Assembly (NCBI GenBank): GCA_963204785.1
Contig: CAUJHG010000074.1
Span: forward strand, 1 to 64,000
DNA: 64,000 nt
Source: Pseudomonadota bacterium
GTDB taxonomy: Bacteria > Pseudomonadota > Gammaproteobacteria > Burkholderiales > Burkholderiaceae_E
Reading direction: 5' to 3'
The notes beneath the pieces were generated by a model. That model was not told where the DNA came from, did no database searches, and worked only from the letters and a program-made list of their open reading frames with translations. The translations under genes were made by a program, and so were the position numbers. Shown here piece by piece: positions 18,264-26,295 of the stretch (its first letter is position 1; the number at the start of each line of letters is the position of its first letter).

Positions 18264-19305
18264 GAGCTTCACCGTCACCGTTCGCCCCAGCGGCAGCCAG
18301 TTCGAGGTCGACGCCGGCGAGAACATCCTCGACGCCGCCTTGCGCCAGGGCGTGGTGCTCTCCTACGGGTGCAGGAACGGAGCCTGCGGCACCTGCAAGT
18401 CGAAGGTGATCGAGGGCACGATCGAGCAGGGCGCGCACTCGCCGAAGGCGCTCTCGGCGCAGGAGGCCGCGCACGGCTACGCGCTGCCCTGCTGCGCAAG
18501 AGCCACCAGCGACCTGGTCATCGAGGCGCGCGTCGTCGCCGGGGCAGGCGACATTCCGGTGCGCAGGATGCCGTGCCGGGTCGCGTCGATCGAGCGTCTT
18601 GCGCCGGACGTCGCAGTGCTGAAGCTGCAGCTGCCGGCGGGCGAGCGGCTGCAGTACCTGGCCGGCCAGTACGTGGAACTGATCCTGCGCGACGGCACGC
18701 GCCGCAGCTATTCGATGGCCGCTGCGCCGCAGGTCGACGGGCCGCTGGAGCTGCACGTGCGCCACACGCCCGGCGGCCGTTTCACCGATGCGCTGTTCGG
18801 CGTCACCACCCCGCCGATCAGGGAACGTGACCTCCTGCGCATGGAGGGGCCGATGGGCACCTTCTTCCTGCGCACCGACAGCGACCGGCCGATCGTGCTG
18901 CTGGCCAGCGGCACCGGCTTTGCGCCGATCAAGGCGATCGTCGAGCACATGATCCACGAGTCGATCCCCCGGCCGGTGACGCTGTACTGGGGCGGGCGCC
19001 GCCCGCAGGACCTGTACATGAACGCGCTGGCCGAGGGCTGGACGCGCGAGCTGCCGGACTTCCGCTACGTGCCGGTGGTGTCGGACGCGCTGCCCGAGGA
19101 TGGCTGGACCGGCCGCACCGGCTTCGTGCACCGCGCGGTGATGGCGGACTTCCCGGACCTGTCGGGCCACCAGGTCTACGCCTGCGGCGCGCCGATCGTG
19201 GTGGACTCCGCGCGGGCCGACTTCACCGCGAAGTGCGGGCTGCCCGAGGCGGAGTTCCACGCGGACGCGTTCACCACCGCCGCCGACCTGGCCACGCAGG
19301 CCTGA
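18262..19305 (+). CDS. Ferredoxin-flavin NAD(P)H oxidoreductase (CDP-6-deoxyglucoseen reductase-like)
   Basis: A 347-residue three-domain electron-transfer protein. A plant-type [2Fe-2S] ferredoxin domain comes first, with ligands Cys37, Cys42, Cys45 and Cys77 or Cys78 (CRNGACGTC). The FAD-binding domain has RRSYSMAAAP, and the NAD(P)-binding domain has LLASGTGFAPIKAIVEHM and YACGAPIVVDSA. This is the architecture of AscD/RfbI reductases and of phenol or methane monooxygenase reductases. In Betaproteobacteria a stand-alone copy is usually annotated as CDP-6-deoxy-delta-3,4-glucoseen reductase, but no deoxysugar genes are here, so the physiological acceptor is unknown. It is divergent from the SDR gene at 18229. 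Confidence 0.88.
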   Translation: MSFTVTVRPSGSQFEVDAGENILDAALRQGVVLSYGCRNGACGTCKSKVIEGTIEQGAHSPKALSAQEAAHGYALPCCARATSDLVIEARVVAGAGDIPVRRMPCRVASIERLAPDVAVLKLQLPAGERLQYLAGQYVELILRDGTRRSYSMAAAPQVDGPLELHVRHTPGGRFTDALFGVTTPPIRERDLLRMEGPMGTFFLRTDSDRPIVLLASGTGFAPIKAIVEHMIHESIPRPVTLYWGGRRPQDLYMNALAEGWTRELPDFRYVPVVSDALPEDGWTGRTGFVHRAVMADFPDLSGHQVYACGAPIVVDSARADFTAKCGLPEAEFHADAFTTAADLATQA

Positions 19306-19782
19306 GCGCGGGGCTCGCGGCACGGGAGCTGCCCGCGTCGCGACCTCCGGCCCCCATCGGCCTTCAGCCCGCGCCTTCCTCCCCGAGACAGGCCGCACGC
19401 ACACGGGAATCGCCGCGGCCACCGTGGCCAGCAGCAGCACCGGGCCCCATCGACTGGACCGGGGCGGATTCCAGGTGGATCGTCGCGCGGCGAGAATCGG
19501 GGATACCCGGGCGCCGCAGGCGGAAAAAAAGAACCCCGGACGAACCGGGGTCAACCAGCCAGGGAGGAAGAAACCGAAGATCGCGGTCCGGGGCGCCGCG
19601 GAGGCGGCCGGACCGGTTGAAGTGATCCTAGGCCCAGGCGCGCCGCCGGTGGGCGCTCGGCGGACCGGCGGCGCATGGATCGGGACGAACGGACGCGCGT
19701 CATGGGCATGCAAGCGCCCGGGCTTCGTGTCACCGGCACGGGCGGGCAGCCTGCGGCTGCGCCACCCTCGTCGTCCGAAGCT
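19306..19782. other. Intergenic region of 477 bp without a convincing gene
   Basis: Between the convergent reductase and cytochrome c genes. The only strong element is the minus-strand terminator at 19524-19551. Short open frames here have biased composition and no recognisable start context. The 230 bp between the cytochrome stop and the terminator could be a long 3' UTR or hold a small RNA. Confidence 0.5.
19524..19551 (-). terminator. Classic rho-independent terminator
   Basis: On the minus strand ACCCCGG-TTCGT-CCGGGGT is followed within two bases by a run of seven T (19530-19524). It is the best intrinsic terminator in the window and ends leftward transcription coming from the cytochrome c gene or from a separate RNA, 230 bp past the cytochrome stop. 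Confidence 0.85.
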
Positions 19783-20103
19783 TCACTTCTGCGACAGCGC
19801 CCACTGCACCAGGGCGGCAGCCTCTTCGGCCGAAACCTGCGGGTTCGGGGGCATCGGCACCTGGCCCCAGACGCCGCTGCCGCCTTCGCGGACCTTGCGG
19901 GTCAGCTTCTCGAGCGCGGACCTGTCGTTGGCGTACTTCGCGGCGATCTGCCGGTACGAGGGACCTACCAGTCTCTTGTCGGCGGCATGGCAGGCCACGC
20001 AGTTCTTCGCCTTGGCGAGCTCGGCGCTGGCGAGGGCAGCTCCCGAAGCCAGGCCGAGGGCGACGGCAGTTGCGAGCAGGGCAAGGCGCGGACCGAAATG
20101 CAT
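19783..20103 (-). CDS. Class I cytochrome c (c551/c552-like), periplasmic
   Basis: A 106-residue mono-haem cytochrome. Residues 1-24 form a Sec signal peptide (LALLATAVALGLASGAALA). The haem site is CVACH, and the distal Met ligand is in VPMPPNPQVS, giving the short cytochrome c551/c552 fold (about 80 mature residues). It shuttles electrons in the periplasm between respiratory complexes; the partner is not indicated by neighbours. ATG 20103 is the natural start given the signal peptide. Confidence 0.92.
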   Translation of the reverse strand: MHFGPRLALLATAVALGLASGAALASAELAKAKNCVACHAADKRLVGPSYRQIAAKYANDRSALEKLTRKVREGGSGVWGQVPMPPNPQVSAEEAAALVQWALSQK

Positions 20104-20384
20104 GCGTAGGATTCCTTCTGCGAGGCGTGGAGGCGTGGAAGAGGCGAGGCTGGCGCAACGGGTGCACCCGACTGCCCGGCGTGGGGTGTCGATCTCCCTT
20201 TTTTCGAGCAACGCGCCAGGCGCTGCGGACGTTGACAGTGCGGGCTGTGCGCCGCCCGCACCGGTGCAGGCGCCATCCGGCGCCTGGGGCTTGATCGCCC
20301 GGTGTGCGCCCGCGCAGGCTCGGTCCGGTCACCCATCGTCACCGGCACGAGCACCGCGCAGGCGGCGCCGGCCGCATCGCTGCC

Positions 20385-20639
20385 ATGATCCTGATCGTCG
20401 CCGGAGTCCTGCTCGTCCTGCTCAAGCTGCTCGAGGTCGGCCCGGTCGCGGATCTCGCCTGGTGGTGGGTGCTCGCACCGCTGGTGCTCGCCTTCGTCTG
20501 GTTCGAATTCCTGGAGAAGCCGCTGGGCTTCGACAAGCGCAAGGCCGACCACCTCGAGTGGGAGCAGCGTCGCAAGGAGCGGGTTGCGGCTTCCTTTGCC
20601 GATCTGCACAAGCGCGACGCGCGCCGCGCACGTCGCTGA
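20385..20639 (+). CDS. Small Trp-rich membrane protein (TIGR04438-type)
   Basis: 84 residues. Two hydrophobic stretches ([20 protein letters not shown] and [18 protein letters not shown]) are followed by a basic, helical tail ([17 protein letters not shown]). The LEVGPVAxxxWWWVLAP pattern is that of a small Trp-rich family common in Betaproteobacteria (TIGR04438 from memory), function unknown. The start at 20385 is taken because the preceding in-frame stretch is Arg/His-rich and unlike the family. It is upstream of lgt, 82 bp away. Confidence 0.8.
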   Translation: MILIVAGVLLVLLKLLEVGPVADLAWWWVLAPLVLAFVWFEFLEKPLGFDKRKADHLEWEQRRKERVAASFADLHKRDARRARR

Positions 20640-20721
20640 GCCGGCGCGCCCGGCACCGTTCCCCCTCGCTGCCGCCAGTGCGGCAGCCTGCGCATCGGCT
20701 CGGTGTCAGAATACCGACGCC

Positions 20722-21516
20722 ATGATGATCCATCCCCAGTTCGACCCTGTCGCCCTGCAGATCGGCCCGCTTGCGATCCGCTGGTACGGCCTGATGTACC
20801 TGGTGGCCTTCCTCGCGTTCTTCCTCGCCGGGCGCCATCGGCTCGCCCAGCCGCGCTGGCAGGCGTCCACCGGCATGCAGCCGCGCGAGCTCGAGGACCT
20901 GCTCTTCTACGGCGCACTCGGTGTGGTGCTCGGCGGGCGCCTGGGCTACGTGCTCTTCTACAAGCCCGGCCACTACCTTGCGCACCCACTGGAAGCGCTT
21001 GCCGTCTGGCAGGGCGGGATGTCCTTCCACGGCGGGCTGCTCGGGGTGATCGCCGCGATCTGGATCTACTGCCGGCTGCGCGGCCGCGGCTTCTGGCCGG
21101 TGATGGACCTGGTCGCGCCGCTGGTGCCACTGGGGCTGGCGGCGGGGCGGCTGGGCAACTTCGTCAACGGCGAGCTCTGGGGGCGGCCGACCGACCTGCC
21201 CTGGGCGATGGTGTTTCCCCAGGCCGGGGACGCGGTGGCGCGTCACCCTTCGCAGCTCTACCAGTTCGCAGGCGAGGGGCTGCTGCTGTTTGCGCTGCTG
21301 TGGTGGTTCTCGTCACAGCCGCGGCCCGCAGGGCGCGTCTCCGGCATGTTCCTGGTCGGCTACGCGGTGCTGCGCTTCGCGGCGGAGTTCGCGCGCGAGC
21401 CCGATGCCTTCCTGGGAACGCTGGCGCTCGGCCTGACGATGGGGCAGCTGCTGTGCCTGCCGATGCTCGCCTTCGGCGCGTGGCTGCTGCTGCGCAGGCC
21501 CCCGCAGGAGGGGTGA
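20722..21516 (+). CDS. lgt: Prolipoprotein diacylglyceryl transferase
   Basis: Lgt transfers diacylglycerol from phosphatidylglycerol to the lipobox Cys of prolipoproteins at the inner membrane, the first step of lipoprotein maturation. 264 residues, seven hydrophobic spans. Family signatures: [11 protein letters not shown] (residues about 20-30), [12 protein letters not shown] with the essential His, and the Lgt signature [19 protein letters not shown] 20722 or 20725 ([16 protein letters not shown]) fits the family N-terminus. The stop is one base before the matA start, so the two genes are probably cotranscribed although functionally unrelated. Confidence 0.97.
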   Translation: MMIHPQFDPVALQIGPLAIRWYGLMYLVAFLAFFLAGRHRLAQPRWQASTGMQPRELEDLLFYGALGVVLGGRLGYVLFYKPGHYLAHPLEALAVWQGGMSFHGGLLGVIAAIWIYCRLRGRGFWPVMDLVAPLVPLGLAAGRLGNFVNGELWGRPTDLPWAMVFPQAGDAVARHPSQLYQFAGEGLLLFALLWWFSSQPRPAGRVSGMFLVGYAVLRFAAEFAREPDAFLGTLALGLTMGQLLCLPMLAFGAWLLLRRPPQEG

Positions 21517-21517
21517 C

Positions 21518-22789
21518 ATGGCCTTCGCAGGTCTCGGACAGGCCCGGCGCAGCGCGCGCGAGCGCAGCGACCTCGCCCGCACGATCGAGGCCTGTCGCGA
21601 GCTGCTGGGAGCACGCGGCGAAGCCAACAGCGTTGCGATCGCCACGCAGGCGGTCAGCCATTACCAGCGGCTCTCCGCGGACTCGCTGAAGGACTTCTTC
21701 ACGCTGCTGGCCGAGGACTTCGATCCGGACCCGCAGCGGGTGCTCGAACTTGCGGGGCGCTACGCGCAGACGCGTGCGCCACAGGATCTGATCGCGCTGG
21801 CCCGCGCAGCGGAGCCGCCGCGCCAGGAGCTGCTGCGCCGGCTGATCCGCGCCCCCGGAGGCACCGCAGCGGTCGTGTCGATGCGCGCGCAACTGCTCGG
21901 ACGGCTGCGCACCGAGCGGGGTCTGGCCGCGGTGGACGCAGACTTCCACCACCTGCTGTCGTCCTGGTTCAACCCGGGCTTCCTGCAGCTCGAGCAGGTC
22001 GACTGGGATTCGCCCGCACGGCTGCTCGAGCAGATCATCCGCCACGAGGCGGTGCATGAGATCGACGGCTGGGGCGACCTGCGCCGGCGACTCCAGCCGG
22101 ATCGCCGCTGCTTCGCGTTCTTCCATCCCGCGCTGCCCGGCGAGCCGCTGATCTTCGTCGAGGTGGCGCTGCTCGGGTCGATGCCCGGGGCGATCGCGCC
22201 GCTGCTCGAGCGCGACCAGCCGCCCGGGCAGGATCCGCGACGCTTCAAGGTCGCCGTCTTCTACTCGATCTCCAACTGCCAGCCCGGGCTGCGCGGGGTG
22301 AACCTGGGCAACTTCCTGATCAAGCAGGTCGCCGAGCGCCTGCAGGCGGAGTTCCCGGCGCTGCGCACCTTCTGCACGCTGTCGCCGGTGCCTTCCTTCG
22401 CCGACTGGCTCGCGACGGTGGAGCGGCTCGAGTCCGACCGGGTGCGCCCCGCTCGGCTCGCGGCGCTCGAGGCTGCGCTGCACGCACACAGGACGCAGGG
22501 CGCCGCCGCGCACGACGCGCAGCTGCTGCGGCGACTGTGCGCGTTCTACCTCCTGCACACCTCGTCGGCGAGCCTGCGCCCCTCGGATCCGGTGGCGCGC
22601 TTCCACCTCGGCAACGGGGCCCGGCTCGAGCGCATCAACACCAACGCCGACCTGTCGCGCAGGGGGCTGAAGCAGTCGCACGGACTGATGGTCAACTACC
22701 TCTACGACCTCGACGAGATCGAGGCCAATCACGAACGCTTCGTCGGCGAGCAGGTCAGCGCATCGCGCGCGGTGACCGGCCTGCTCTGA
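21518..22789 (+). CDS. matA: Malonyl-CoA decarboxylase
   Basis: MCD converts malonyl-CoA to acetyl-CoA and CO2 through a GNAT-like C-terminal domain. 423 residues, the bacterial length without an organelle signal. The catalytic pair known from human MCD (Ser329, His423) is represented by Ser289 in CTLSPVPSF and His363 in DPVARFHLGNGARLERIN. The N-terminal helical oligomerisation domain covers about residues 1-100. It lies directly between lgt (1-nt gap) and the malonyl-CoA synthetase gene, giving a malonate to malonyl-CoA to acetyl-CoA route like the mat genes of Rhizobium. The symbol follows that operon. Confidence 0.94.
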   Translation: MAFAGLGQARRSARERSDLARTIEACRELLGARGEANSVAIATQAVSHYQRLSADSLKDFFTLLAEDFDPDPQRVLELAGRYAQTRAPQDLIALARAAEPPRQELLRRLIRAPGGTAAVVSMRAQLLGRLRTERGLAAVDADFHHLLSSWFNPGFLQLEQVDWDSPARLLEQIIRHEAVHEIDGWGDLRRRLQPDRRCFAFFHPALPGEPLIFVEVALLGSMPGAIAPLLERDQPPGQDPRRFKVAVFYSISNCQPGLRGVNLGNFLIKQVAERLQAEFPALRTFCTLSPVPSFADWLATVERLESDRVRPARLAALEAALHAHRTQGAAAHDAQLLRRLCAFYLLHTSSASLRPSDPVARFHLGNGARLERINTNADLSRRGLKQSHGLMVNYLYDLDEIEANHERFVGEQVSASRAVTGLL

Positions 22790-22820
22790 CCGACCTGTAC
22801 GGACCCCTGGAGACATCACC

Positions 22821-24368
22821 ATGGCCGACCAGCCGGACCCCCTCGCCATGCAAGGCCCTGCGGGCGCCAACCTGTACGCGCTGCTCGCTGCGCACTTCCC
22901 GGCCGATGGCGATCGCTGCTGCATCGAGACGCAGGACGGTCTGCGCTACAGCTGGGACGAGGTCTCGCGCGCCACCGCAAGGATCGCCAACCTGCTCGCG
23001 CGCCTGCGGCTGCCCGAGGGCGCCAGGATCGCGGTGCACGCGGAGAAGTCGCCCGAGTCGCTGCTGCTGTACCTCGCGACGCTGCGCGCCGGCTACGTCT
23101 ACCTGCCGCTGAACACCGCCTACCAGGAGGCCGAGGTCGACTACTTCGTCGGCAATGCCGAGCCCTCGCTGCTGGTGTGCAGTCCGCGCAACGAGGAGTG
23201 GATGGCGAGGATCGCGAAGCGCCACGCAGTGGCGCACCTGCTGACCCTCGGTGACGCGCGCGACGGCACGCTGCTGGCGGCCGCCGACGGGTGCGGCGAT
23301 GCCTTCGAGACCGTGCATCGCGCGCCCGGTGACCTGGCCGCGATCCTCTACACCTCGGGAACCACCGGGCGCAGCAAGGGCGCGATGCTCTCGCACCACA
23401 ACCTCGCATCCAACGCGCAGGTGCTGCACCACTACTGGCGCTGGCGGCCGGGCGACGTGCTGCTGCACGCGCTGCCGATCTTCCACGTCCACGGCCTCTT
23501 CGTGGCCAGCCACGGCGCGCTGCTCAACGGCAGCACGATGCTGTGGCTGCCCCGCTTCGACCCGAAGGCGGTGATCGAGCGCCTGCCGCGCGCCACGGTG
23601 TTCATGGGCGTTCCGACCATGTACGTGCGCCTGCTCGACGATCCGGCCTTCGATGCGAACGCCTGCCGCAATCTGCGGCTCTTCATCTCCGGCTCGGCGC
23701 CGCTGCTGCCCGACACCTTCCGGGAGTTCGAGGCGCGCACCGGCCAGCGCATCCTCGAACGCTACGGGATGAGCGAGACCACGATGCTCACCTCCAACCC
23801 CTACGACGGCAATCGCGTGGCCGGGACCGTCGGGCTGCCGCTGCCCGGAGTGCAGGTGCGGGTGGTCGACGAGGCTGGCAGCGCCTGCGCCGTCGACGAG
23901 ATCGGGGCGATCCAGGTCAAGGGGCCGAACGTGTTCTCCGGCTACTGGCGGATGCCCGAGAAGACGCGCGAGGAGTTCACCGACGATGGCTTCTTCCGCA
24001 CCGGCGACATGGGACGCTGGGACGCCAACGGCTACCTGACGATCGTCGGCCGTGGCAAGGACCTGATCATCAGCGGCGGCTACAACGTGTACCCGAAGGA
24101 GATCGAGTCGTACATCGACGTGCTGCCGGGCGTGTTCGAGTCCGCGGTGATCGGCGTTCCGGATCGCGACTTCGGCGAGGCGGTGACTGCGGTCGTCGTG
24201 CCCAGGCCGGGCGCGACGGTGGATGCCGCGGAGGTGATCGCGGCGCTGAAGGCGCAGATCGCGAACTTCAAGGTGCCCAAGCAGGTGCACGTGCTCGCGG
24301 AACTGCCGCGCAACCAGATGGGCAAGGTGCAGAAGAACCTGCTGCGCGAGCGCTTCGGCGGGGGCTGA
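22821..24368 (+). CDS. matB: Malonyl-CoA synthetase (malonate-CoA ligase)
   Basis: MatB ligates malonate to CoA with ATP (AMP-forming, ANL superfamily). 515 residues. P-loop YTSGTTGRSKGAM near residue 180, adenylate motif YGMSETTM, and hinge/A8 region YLTIVGRGKDLIISGGYNVYPKEIE, with the catalytic A10 Lys in NQMGKVQKNLLRERF. Assignment as MatB rather than a general acyl-CoA ligase rests on overall similarity and adjacency to malonyl-CoA decarboxylase. No malonate transporter or matR-like regulator is visible. Its stop codon lies inside the stem of a hairpin shared with the convergent permease gene. Confidence 0.92.
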   Translation: MADQPDPLAMQGPAGANLYALLAAHFPADGDRCCIETQDGLRYSWDEVSRATARIANLLARLRLPEGARIAVHAEKSPESLLLYLATLRAGYVYLPLNTAYQEAEVDYFVGNAEPSLLVCSPRNEEWMARIAKRHAVAHLLTLGDARDGTLLAAADGCGDAFETVHRAPGDLAAILYTSGTTGRSKGAMLSHHNLASNAQVLHHYWRWRPGDVLLHALPIFHVHGLFVASHGALLNGSTMLWLPRFDPKAVIERLPRATVFMGVPTMYVRLLDDPAFDANACRNLRLFISGSAPLLPDTFREFEARTGQRILERYGMSETTMLTSNPYDGNRVAGTVGLPLPGVQVRVVDEAGSACAVDEIGAIQVKGPNVFSGYWRMPEKTREEFTDDGFFRTGDMGRWDANGYLTIVGRGKDLIISGGYNVYPKEIESYIDVLPGVFESAVIGVPDRDFGEAVTAVVVPRPGATVDAAEVIAALKAQIANFKVPKQVHVLAELPRNQMGKVQKNLLRERFGGG

Positions 24369-24396
24369 GCCCCGGCGGTGGCCGCTGGGGCTCAGC
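24364..24396. terminator. Bidirectional hairpin with both stop codons in the stem
   Basis: GCTGAGCCCC (24364-24373) pairs perfectly with GGGGCTCAGC (24387-24396), loop 13 nt. The matB stop TGA (24366-24368) and the permease stop (24394-24392) occupy mirror positions in the stem. It has no T-tract on either side beyond TTCC, so efficiency is uncertain. Confidence 0.6.
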
Positions 24397-25192
24397 TTCC
24401 GAAGGCGCGGGCCAGCATGTACCCCGCCAGGGTGAGCAGCAGCAGCGCGAACACCTTGCGCAGCGTCGCGGTGGGCAGGGCGTGCGCGGCGCGCGCGCCC
24501 AGCGGGGCGGTCAGCACGCTTGCCGAGGCGATCGAGGCCAGCGCAGGCAGGTAGACGTAGCCGAGCGAGGCGGGCAGCGCGAGTCCGCGACCGGCCCACA
24601 TGTAGCCGAGCGTGCCCGCGAGGGCGATCGGGAAGCCGCAGGCGGCGCTGGTGGCCACTGCCTGCTGGATCGGCACGCCCCCGCGCGTGAGGAAGGGGAT
24701 CGTGATGAAGCCGCCGCCGGCCCCGAGCAGCGAGGAGACCACCCCGATGGCTCCGCCGGCGCCCAGGATGCCGGCCGTGCCCGGCAGCAGGCCGCTGACT
24801 TCGGTGCGCCCGCCGCGCAGCATCTGCACCGCGGAGAACCCGACGAACAGCCCGAAGAAGGCCGCCAGCAGGCGGGCAGGCATCCAGCCGGCGAGCTGCG
24901 CACCGAGCAGCGCACCGACGAGGATTCCAGGCGCGAGCACGCGGACGAGGTCCCAGCGCACCGCGCCGCGCCGGTGGTGGGCGCGCACGCTCGAGATCGA
25001 GGTGAAGACGATCGTCGTCAGCGAGGTGGCGATCGCCACCTTGACCGTCTCGGCCGGCGGGAAGTGCTGCGCGCCCAGGATCATCGTGACGAAGGGCACC
25101 ATCACCATTCCGCCCCCGATGCCCAGCAGGCCTGCGAGAAAGCCGGTGGCGCAGCCCAGCACGACGAGGCCCAGGATCAGGGTGAGGTCCAT
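24392..25192 (-). CDS. TauE/SafE family permease
   Basis: A 266-residue integral membrane protein of the sulfite/organosulfonate exporter family. Eight or so hydrophobic spans are arranged as two homologous halves: GFLAGLLGIGGGMVMVPFV near residue 20 and IGVVSSLLGAGGGFITIPFL near residue 150, each with the family's glycine-rich LLGxGGG signature. The transported anion is not determined by sequence. It lies downstream of the 6S RNA, where many Betaproteobacteria have a 5-formyltetrahydrofolate cyclo-ligase gene instead. Confidence 0.9.
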   Translation of the reverse strand: MDLTLILGLVVLGCATGFLAGLLGIGGGMVMVPFVTMILGAQHFPPAETVKVAIATSLTTIVFTSISSVRAHHRRGAVRWDLVRVLAPGILVGALLGAQLAGWMPARLLAAFFGLFVGFSAVQMLRGGRTEVSGLLPGTAGILGAGGAIGVVSSLLGAGGGFITIPFLTRGGVPIQQAVATSAACGFPIALAGTLGYMWAGRGLALPASLGYVYLPALASIASASVLTAPLGARAAHALPTATLRKVFALLLLTLAGYMLARAFGS

Positions 25193-25260
25193 GGTGGCGT
25201 CCGCGGGGGGGAATCGGGGGTACCGGCACTGGCGATGCCGGGGCGTGCGCGCAAGAGCAG

Positions 25261-25286
25261 GGGGGCGGCCGTTTCCGGCCGCCCCC
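25261..25286 (-). terminator. Hairpin downstream of 6S RNA
   Basis: GGGGGCGGCCG (25261-25271) pairs with CGGCCGCCCCC (25276-25286), an 11-bp perfect stem with a 4-nt loop, starting 9 nt past the predicted 6S end. On the minus strand only CTGCTCTTG follows, so the U-tract is weak. Confidence 0.55.
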
Positions 25287-25295
25287 CGAAAGAGC

Positions 25296-25472
25296 GCCCC
25301 GCCTGTGCCGGCAGACCGGCATCCTGAACCTGGCAGTTCAGAGCGGCCGCAGCAGGACTCGCATCAGGTTCGTCCGGCAAGGGACGATCGCAACAGCGGG
25401 TCGCGGACGCCACGGCCTTGATGCACCATATTGGTTCAAGGAATCTATGGCCTGGATCGAACACCGCAGGGC
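25296..25472 (-). ncRNA. ssrS: 6S RNA, regulator of sigma-70 RNA polymerase
   Basis: Predicted 177-nt transcript. It begins GCCCTGCGGTGTTCG and ends CGGCACAGGCGGGGC, whose ends pair (GCCCTGC with GCGGGGC, then TGT with ACA), forming the closing stem. The middle contains the usual asymmetric bulges and a large central bubble flanked by CCTTGAACCA and TGAACTGCCAGGTTCAGG-like segments. It lies directly downstream of zapA, the conserved proteobacterial position. 6S RNA mimics an open promoter and sequesters RNA polymerase in stationary phase. Identification is by context, ends and fold, not by covariance search. Confidence 0.85.
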
Positions 25473-25478
25473 AACTCC

Positions 25479-25484
25479 ATTGTA
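25479..25484 (-). promoter_or_regulatory. -10 element of 6S RNA promoter
   Basis: TACAAT on the minus strand, 6 nt before the predicted first G of 6S RNA. The -35 region is poor. Confidence 0.65.
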
Positions 25485-25519
25485 GCGCGCCCCGTGTGTC
25501 GTCTGCCGGGTTCGATGAC

Positions 25520-25822
25520 CTAGAACAACTGTTCCTGGCGTTCGAGTTCGGCTGCGATTCCTTCGCTGACGCTGCGGATGCGGCGAATGACGTCTCCGGC
25601 GGAGGAATCGGTGCCGGGCACCGCAGCCCCGAGCACCTCGTGGGCGAGCTGCAGCGCGGCCATCACCGCGATGCGGTCGAGGCCGGCGACGCGGCCTGCG
25701 TCGCGGATCGAGCGCATCCGCGAGTCGACCATCGCGACCGCTTCGAGGAGTCGTTCGCGCTGGTCGGGCGCGACTGCGAGCTTGTATTCACGATCGAGGA
25801 TCCGGACGGTGATCTGTTCCAT
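25520..25822 (-). CDS. zapA: Cell division protein ZapA
   Basis: ZapA bundles FtsZ protofilaments at midcell. 100 residues, the family length. The N-terminal globular part has ITVRILDREYKLAVAPDQRE and a conserved MVDSRMRSIRDAG segment; the C-terminal half is a helical dimerisation region (VIRRIRSVSEGIAAELERQE). It starts 3 nt after the stop of the ZapB-like coiled-coil gene and is followed by 6S RNA, the standard arrangement. Confidence 0.95.
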   Translation of the reverse strand: MEQITVRILDREYKLAVAPDQRERLLEAVAMVDSRMRSIRDAGRVAGLDRIAVMAALQLAHEVLGAAVPGTDSSAGDVIRRIRSVSEGIAAELERQEQLF

Positions 25823-25825
25823 CGA

Positions 25826-26203
25826 TCAGTCCTCCGGGTCCGTCGTGCTGCCGTCAGCGGGATCGCCCTCGGCGGCTGCGGCCGCGGGCAGTCGGGCGAG
25901 CACCGCTTCGACGCGGCTGCGCGCCTGCGCCATGCGGTCGAGCAGTTCGGCGCGCTCGCGCTGCGCGCTGGCCACCAGCGCTGCCTGCGTCCTGGCGGCC
26001 TGCGTGGCAAGCGCGCTCTGCGCTGCCTGTGCCTGCTCGGCGAGCGCGGCCTGCGCGATGCGCGCCTGCTCCGCCTCCGCGGCACGTGCCGCGTTCGCGG
26101 CGGCGAGGTCGGCGCGCAGGCGCTCATTGTCTTCCGCCAGCCGGCGCGTCAGCGCGACGAGCCGTCCGGCGCGCTCGGCGAGCGTGTCCAGTTCCTGGTT
26201 CAT
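25826..26203 (-). CDS. ZapB-like coiled-coil protein upstream of zapA
   Basis: A 125-residue acidic, almost entirely helical protein (LDTLAERAGRLVALTRRLAE, then a long Ala/Gln/Glu heptad region). Small coiled-coil proteins of this sort (TIGR02449/ZapB-like) often precede zapA and are thought to help organise the Z-ring; that role is inferred from position. ATG 26203 is chosen over an upstream in-frame start at 26239 because it opens the coiled coil directly. Confidence 0.72.
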   Translation of the reverse strand: MNQELDTLAERAGRLVALTRRLAEDNERLRADLAAANAARAAEAEQARIAQAALAEQAQAAQSALATQAARTQAALVASAQRERAELLDRMAQARSRVEAVLARLPAAAAAEGDPADGSTTDPED

Positions 26204-26295
26204 CGCGCGATGGTAGGGATCTGGCCGGGGGCGGGTCAAGTCGGCAATTTCCTCGGCGCCAGCCCTGCCTTGCCGATTCGGTTAGCATCGCGCCG

